From the NCBI GenBank assembly GCA_031425195.1, contig JANPIX010000013.1:112342-176341 (forward strand): DNA of 64,000 bases, written 5' to 3'. Below the pieces are notes generated by a model. It did not search any database. It had not been told where the DNA came from and saw only the letters and a list, made by a program, of their open reading frames with translations. Position 1 is the stretch's first letter. The number at the start of each line of letters is the position of its first letter. The position numbers were made by a program, and so were the translations under genes. Source of the stretch: JANPIX01 sp031425195 (GTDB lineage: Bacteria; Pseudomonadota; Alphaproteobacteria; Rhodobacterales; Rhodobacteraceae). Shown one piece after another: positions 61,320 to 64,000 of this stretch.

Positions 61320-62105
61320 TCAGCCCGCCTGAAGTGCGGCAAACATCCCCTCCAGCCGCGCCGCCTCGTCTGCCAGACCGTAGGGCGGGTTGACGATGAA
61401 CACACCCGATCCCACCATTCGGTGCCCGTCACGCACCGGCGGGAACATCACCTCGTGCCGCATCGCACCGGGAAAGGCGGCGGTCAGGGTGCGCAGCATC
61501 CCGTCATGCGCAGGGACTGTCAGAACCGGATACCACAGCATCAGAATGCCCACGTTCCATTTGCGGTGCACAACCTGCAGGGCCTTGGGCACAGCGATGT
61601 AATCGTCCTTCACCTCGTAACTCGGGTCAATCAGCATCAGGCCGCGCCGCGGCGTCGGCGGCGTGATGGCCTGTGCCATCTCCAGCCCGTCCTGCCGCCG
61701 GACATGCGCGCCCCAGGGTTCCAGATGCGCGACAAGGGCGGCGTGTTCCTGCGGATGCAGTTCCGCCAGATGCATCGTGTCGCCAGGGCGCAGCGACAAT
61801 GCCCCAATCAGCGGGCTGCCGGGATAGGCGTCCGGCCCGTTCTGCGCCCGCGCCTCGATCAGCCGCTGCCTATACGCATGGCGGGGCGGAAAAGCCGCCT
61901 CCAGCCGCGCAACCCCGCCCGCCGCCTCGCCGGTTTTCAGCGCCGCCTCGCCTGCCAGCGAATAAAGCCCCCGCCCGGCATGCGTCTCGATATAGCAGAG
62001 CGGTTTGTCCTTCTGCACCAGATACTCCAGCGCCACGGCCAAAAGCGCATGTTTGTGCACATCGGCCAGATTCCCGGCATGAAAGGCGTGTTGATAGGAC
62101 AGCAT
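61320..62105 (-). CDS. rlmJ: 23S rRNA (adenine(2030)-N6)-methyltransferase RlmJ
   Basis: This 261-residue methyltransferase matches RlmJ: the opening MLSYQHAFHAGNLADVHKHALLA, the ETHAGRGLYSL SAM-binding segment and the catalytic LIDPSYEVKDDY. RlmJ adds N6-methyl to A2030 of 23S rRNA (E. coli numbering). Length is about that of E. coli RlmJ. It is divergent from the TerC-family gene. Confidence 0.93.
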   Translation of the reverse strand: MLSYQHAFHAGNLADVHKHALLAVALEYLVQKDKPLCYIETHAGRGLYSLAGEAALKTGEAAGGVARLEAAFPPRHAYRQRLIEARAQNGPDAYPGSPLIGALSLRPGDTMHLAELHPQEHAALVAHLEPWGAHVRRQDGLEMAQAITPPTPRRGLMLIDPSYEVKDDYIAVPKALQVVHRKWNVGILMLWYPVLTVPAHDGMLRTLTAAFPGAMRHEVMFPPVRDGHRMVGSGVFIVNPPYGLADEAARLEGMFAALQAG

Positions 62106-62256
62106 GTCAGATGGCTACCCCGGAACGCCCCGCAGGGCAACGGGCCGCCGGTGCCAACAGCCCTAAGTTGCTTTCCGCAGACGGCATCCCATGTTGATGG
62201 TTGAAACCCTGTGCCCTTTGGGTCAAAGACAAGGCGCTCTCAACCGGGAAAAGTTT

Positions 62257-62916
62257 ATGGAAATCTTTACGCAAGCGGGGTTTCTCGCGCTTCTGCAGGT
62301 CATTGGCATCGACCTTGTTCTGGCAGGCGACAATGCCATCGTGATCGGCCTTGCGGCAGCCGGCCTGCCCAAGGAACAGCGCGCCAAGGCCATTCTTGTC
62401 GGGATCATCGCGGCCACGATCATGCGGATCGGGTTTGCCATGGTCACGACGCAACTTTTGGCCATCGCGGGCCTGTTGCTGGCAGGCGGCGTCCTGCTGC
62501 TCTGGGTCTGCTGGAAGATGTGGCGCGAACTGAGCTCAGGCCACGGCCAGGAACAAGACGCCATGGAAGCGCTGGCCGAGGCGGATCTGAACGCCGACGG
62601 CTCGGTCGCGTCGGGTGCGCCGAAAAAGTCCTTCGCGCAGGCCGCCTGGCAGATCGTGATCGCCGACGTGTCGATGAGCCTTGATAACGTGCTCGCCGTC
62701 GCAGGTGCCGCCCGTGACCACCCGACGGTTCTGGTGATCGGCCTGATCCTGTCCATTGCCCTGATGGGCCTTGCCGCAAGCTTTATCGCCCGCCTGCTCA
62801 ACAAACATCGCTGGATCGCCTATGTCGGCCTTGCCATCATCCTTTACGTGGCGCTCGACATGATCTGGCGCGGCTGGACGGAAGTCGAACCGATGGTCAT
62901 GGCCTATCTCGCCTGA
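62257..62916 (+). CDS. TerC family membrane protein (YjbE-like)
   Basis: This 219-residue integral membrane protein has two halves with the TerC signatures GIDLVLAGDNAIVIGLAA and VIADVSMSLDNVLAVAGAA, whose Asp-Asn pairs line the ion path. Six to seven helices are evident, with a hydrophilic central loop (about 95-130). TerC/YjbE proteins export manganese or other divalent ions during protein secretion. The ATG at 62257 follows GGGAAAAG; the longer frame to 62191 is rejected. No yybP-ykoY manganese riboswitch was found upstream. A strong terminator follows. Confidence 0.9.
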   Translation: MEIFTQAGFLALLQVIGIDLVLAGDNAIVIGLAAAGLPKEQRAKAILVGIIAATIMRIGFAMVTTQLLAIAGLLLAGGVLLLWVCWKMWRELSSGHGQEQDAMEALAEADLNADGSVASGAPKKSFAQAAWQIVIADVSMSLDNVLAVAGAARDHPTVLVIGLILSIALMGLAASFIARLLNKHRWIAYVGLAIILYVALDMIWRGWTEVEPMVMAYLA

Positions 62917-62926
62917 CGCGCAGACA

Positions 62927-62956
62927 CGGGGGCAGGTGCAAACCTGCCCCCGTTTT
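62927..62956 (+). terminator. Rho-independent terminator after the TerC-family gene
   Basis: A perfect 11-bp stem (CGGGGGCAGGT at 62927-62937 with ACCTGCCCCCG at 62942-62952) closes a GCAA tetraloop and runs into TTTT. The convergent NTF2-like gene ends at 62958, so it may act on both strands. Confidence 0.88.
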
Positions 62957-62957
62957 G

Positions 62958-63503
62958 TCAGGCGGTGATCCAGCCGTAACGGCCCGTATCCTTTCCCGCA
63001 TAGTCGGGGTCCAGATAGATATACAACCGGCTGATCTTGCCATCCCGCAACTCGAACGTGTCGCAGAAACGCCCGGCCCCCCATTTCGGCGTATCGGCGG
63101 CCCAGGGCCCGTCGCGATGTTCCCCCGAACTCGTGCCCTCCACGGCGAACTTGTCCGTCCCGGTCATGTACCAGGTGAACCCGGCATAGTCGTGCTTGAT
63201 GGATTTCAGCGTGCCGCCCACGTCGGTGAACATCGCGATCACCTCTTCCTTGCCGCGCGCGACGCCCCATTTCGGAAAGAACACCTCCGCGTCGTCGGTG
63301 AAATGGTCGAACAGGCCAAGCCCAGTCGTGGGCGATACCCCACCCGCGTCGAGCGATTTGAGATAGCTTTCCGCCACCGCCTTGCGCGCCTCCTCCCCGT
63401 CCTGCGCCATCACGGGCCCCGCCGCGACCCCCGCCACAGCCAGCGCCGCCGTGCCGATCATCGCCTGACGCCGGGTAGCCAAAGTTGGTTCGTCGTGTGT
63501 CAT
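62958..63503 (-). CDS. Tat-exported SnoaL/NTF2-like protein
   Basis: This 181-residue protein begins MTHDEPTLATRRQAMIGTAALAVAGVA; the twin arginine followed by a hydrophobic stretch and MAQ at about 34 is a Tat signal. The rest (ESYLKSLDAG, GLGLFDHFTDDAEVFFPKWGVARGKEEVI, RFCDTFELRDGKISRLYIY) is a cone-shaped SnoaL/NTF2-like domain. Members bind small hydrophobic ligands or catalyse cyclisation/isomerisation. The ATG at 63503 follows GGAGGA. Function unknown. Confidence 0.83.
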   Translation of the reverse strand: MTHDEPTLATRRQAMIGTAALAVAGVAAGPVMAQDGEEARKAVAESYLKSLDAGGVSPTTGLGLFDHFTDDAEVFFPKWGVARGKEEVIAMFTDVGGTLKSIKHDYAGFTWYMTGTDKFAVEGTSSGEHRDGPWAADTPKWGAGRFCDTFELRDGKISRLYIYLDPDYAGKDTGRYGWITA

Positions 63504-63660
63504 GTCGATCCTCCCCAGGAAAGGGCCATAGCGTTGGGCTATGTCCCGAGGGCAAAGAATAGGCCCGGCAGGGCGGGGGAAAGATGATTTTTGGGACGCA
63601 TGACATAGCAAAGTGATATGAATATACGAGGCGACCTGTTCACCAAACCATCCCCACCGC

Positions 63661-63754
63661 GCAAATCTGGCCGCGCCCGAACCGACGGGGCTCTTGGGGT
63701 GGGACCCCAGTCGCGCCCGCCCCGTGTGGGCGGTTCGGGCGCGGTCAGATTTGC
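63661..63754. repeat. Large nested palindromic element
   Basis: A 24-bp inverted repeat (63661-63684 with 63731-63754, one G-T mismatch that would be a wobble pair in RNA) encloses a second stem (ACGGGG at 63685-63690 with CCCCGT at 63720-63725) and a third (TGGGGT at 63695-63700 with ACCCCA at 63704-63709). A short hairpin TCAGAC (63765-63770) with GTCTGA (63778-63783) follows. It lies in the 322-base gap between the NTF2-like gene and pyrG. No ORF is supported there. Confidence 0.8.
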
Positions 63755-63825
63755 TTTGGGCAAATCAGACGAGAAGAGTCTGACGTTCAGAAGCGAAAAC
63801 TCCGATCAGCAGTCCAGACAACCCC

Positions 63826-64000
63826 TCACACCAACCGCGCCCCTTCCACCGCTGCGCGGATGAAATCCGCGAACAGCGGGTGCGGCGCAAACGGCTTCGA
63901 TTTCAACTCCGGGTGAAACTGCACGCCAATGAACCACGGGTGGTCCTGCCACTCCACAATCTCGGGCAGTTTGCCGTCCGGGCTCATCCCCGAAAATGCC
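63826..64000 (-). CDS. pyrG: CTP synthase, C-terminal part (cut by window end)
   Basis: The last 175 bases encode on the reverse strand the C-terminal 57 residues of CTP synthase. They include the amidotransferase segment DHPWFIGVQFHPELKS, with the HPE of the triad, and the end HPLFADFIRAAVEGARLV before the TGA. The gene starts beyond the window. CTP synthase amidates UTP using glutamine. Confidence 0.93.
   Translation of the reverse strand, partial: AFSGMSPDGKLPEIVEWQDHPWFIGVQFHPELKSKPFAPHPLFADFIRAAVEGARLV

Noticed and set aside
62106..62256. yybP-ykoY manganese riboswitch upstream of the TerC-family gene
   Set aside because: The conserved loop motifs of that riboswitch were not found.
63539..63763. 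Reverse ORF of 74 codons in the palindromic gap before pyrG
   Set aside because: It runs through the large inverted repeat, has no ribosome site, and overlaps the start of the NTF2-like leader.

Overview
The window is a high-GC, gene-dense chromosomal segment. Gene content and order point to an alphaproteobacterium of the Rhodobacterales (Roseobacter/Rhodobacteraceae type). The main pointers are ctaG-ctaE-SURF1 followed directly by thrC and an M16 peptidase, ptsP beside lysC, ftsY-exported protein-yciB, glyQ-small membrane protein-glyS, folB/folP/glmM, and a SAM-II riboswitch in front of metZ. No rRNA, tRNA, CRISPR array, insertion sequence or phage gene was seen.

Layout. 1-7400 (+): cytochrome c oxidase assembly genes, threonine synthase, M16 peptidase, a GNAT, a DUF1697 protein and a GlcD-like flavin oxidase. 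7500-9600 (-): flavin reductase, mtnP and apt, a methylthioadenosine-to-AMP salvage pair. 9600-18000: GNAT, EcsC, ptsP, lysC, purD and xseA, with two RTX C-terminal relics flanking lysC. 18000-28000 (-): trkH, two large tandem RTX proteins, folE2 and a third RTX-type protein. 28100-36300: metZ under a SAM-II riboswitch with a terminator, a GST, yciB, an exported protein, ftsY, an AlkB-like di-iron membrane oxygenase, a small secreted protein and a secreted trypsin-fold protein that has lost its catalytic triad. 36400-43600 (+): glyQ, a small membrane protein, glyS, ppdK and a SleB-type cell-wall hydrolase. 43700-50000: folB, folP and glmM, interrupted by a reverse-strand pair (class III aminotransferase and dimethylformamidase-like protein). 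50270-59920 (-): a DegT aminotransferase, then an eight-gene unit with an amino-acid-type ABC importer, two glutamine-synthetase-like ligases, a class I amidotransferase and a PuuB-like oxidase, suggesting uptake and gamma-glutamylation of an amine. 60000-64000: PhnD-like binding protein, TerB-like protein, rlmJ, a TerC-family membrane protein, a Tat-exported SnoaL/NTF2-like protein, a large palindromic element and the 3' end of pyrG.

Most genes are ordinary housekeeping genes. The parts most worth a second look are the RTX family (three genes plus two relics), the SAM-II riboswitch/attenuator, the inactive secreted protease, the A-rich insertion in glyS, the amine-utilisation unit, and the structured intergenic regions at 50.0-50.3 kb and 63.66-63.75 kb.
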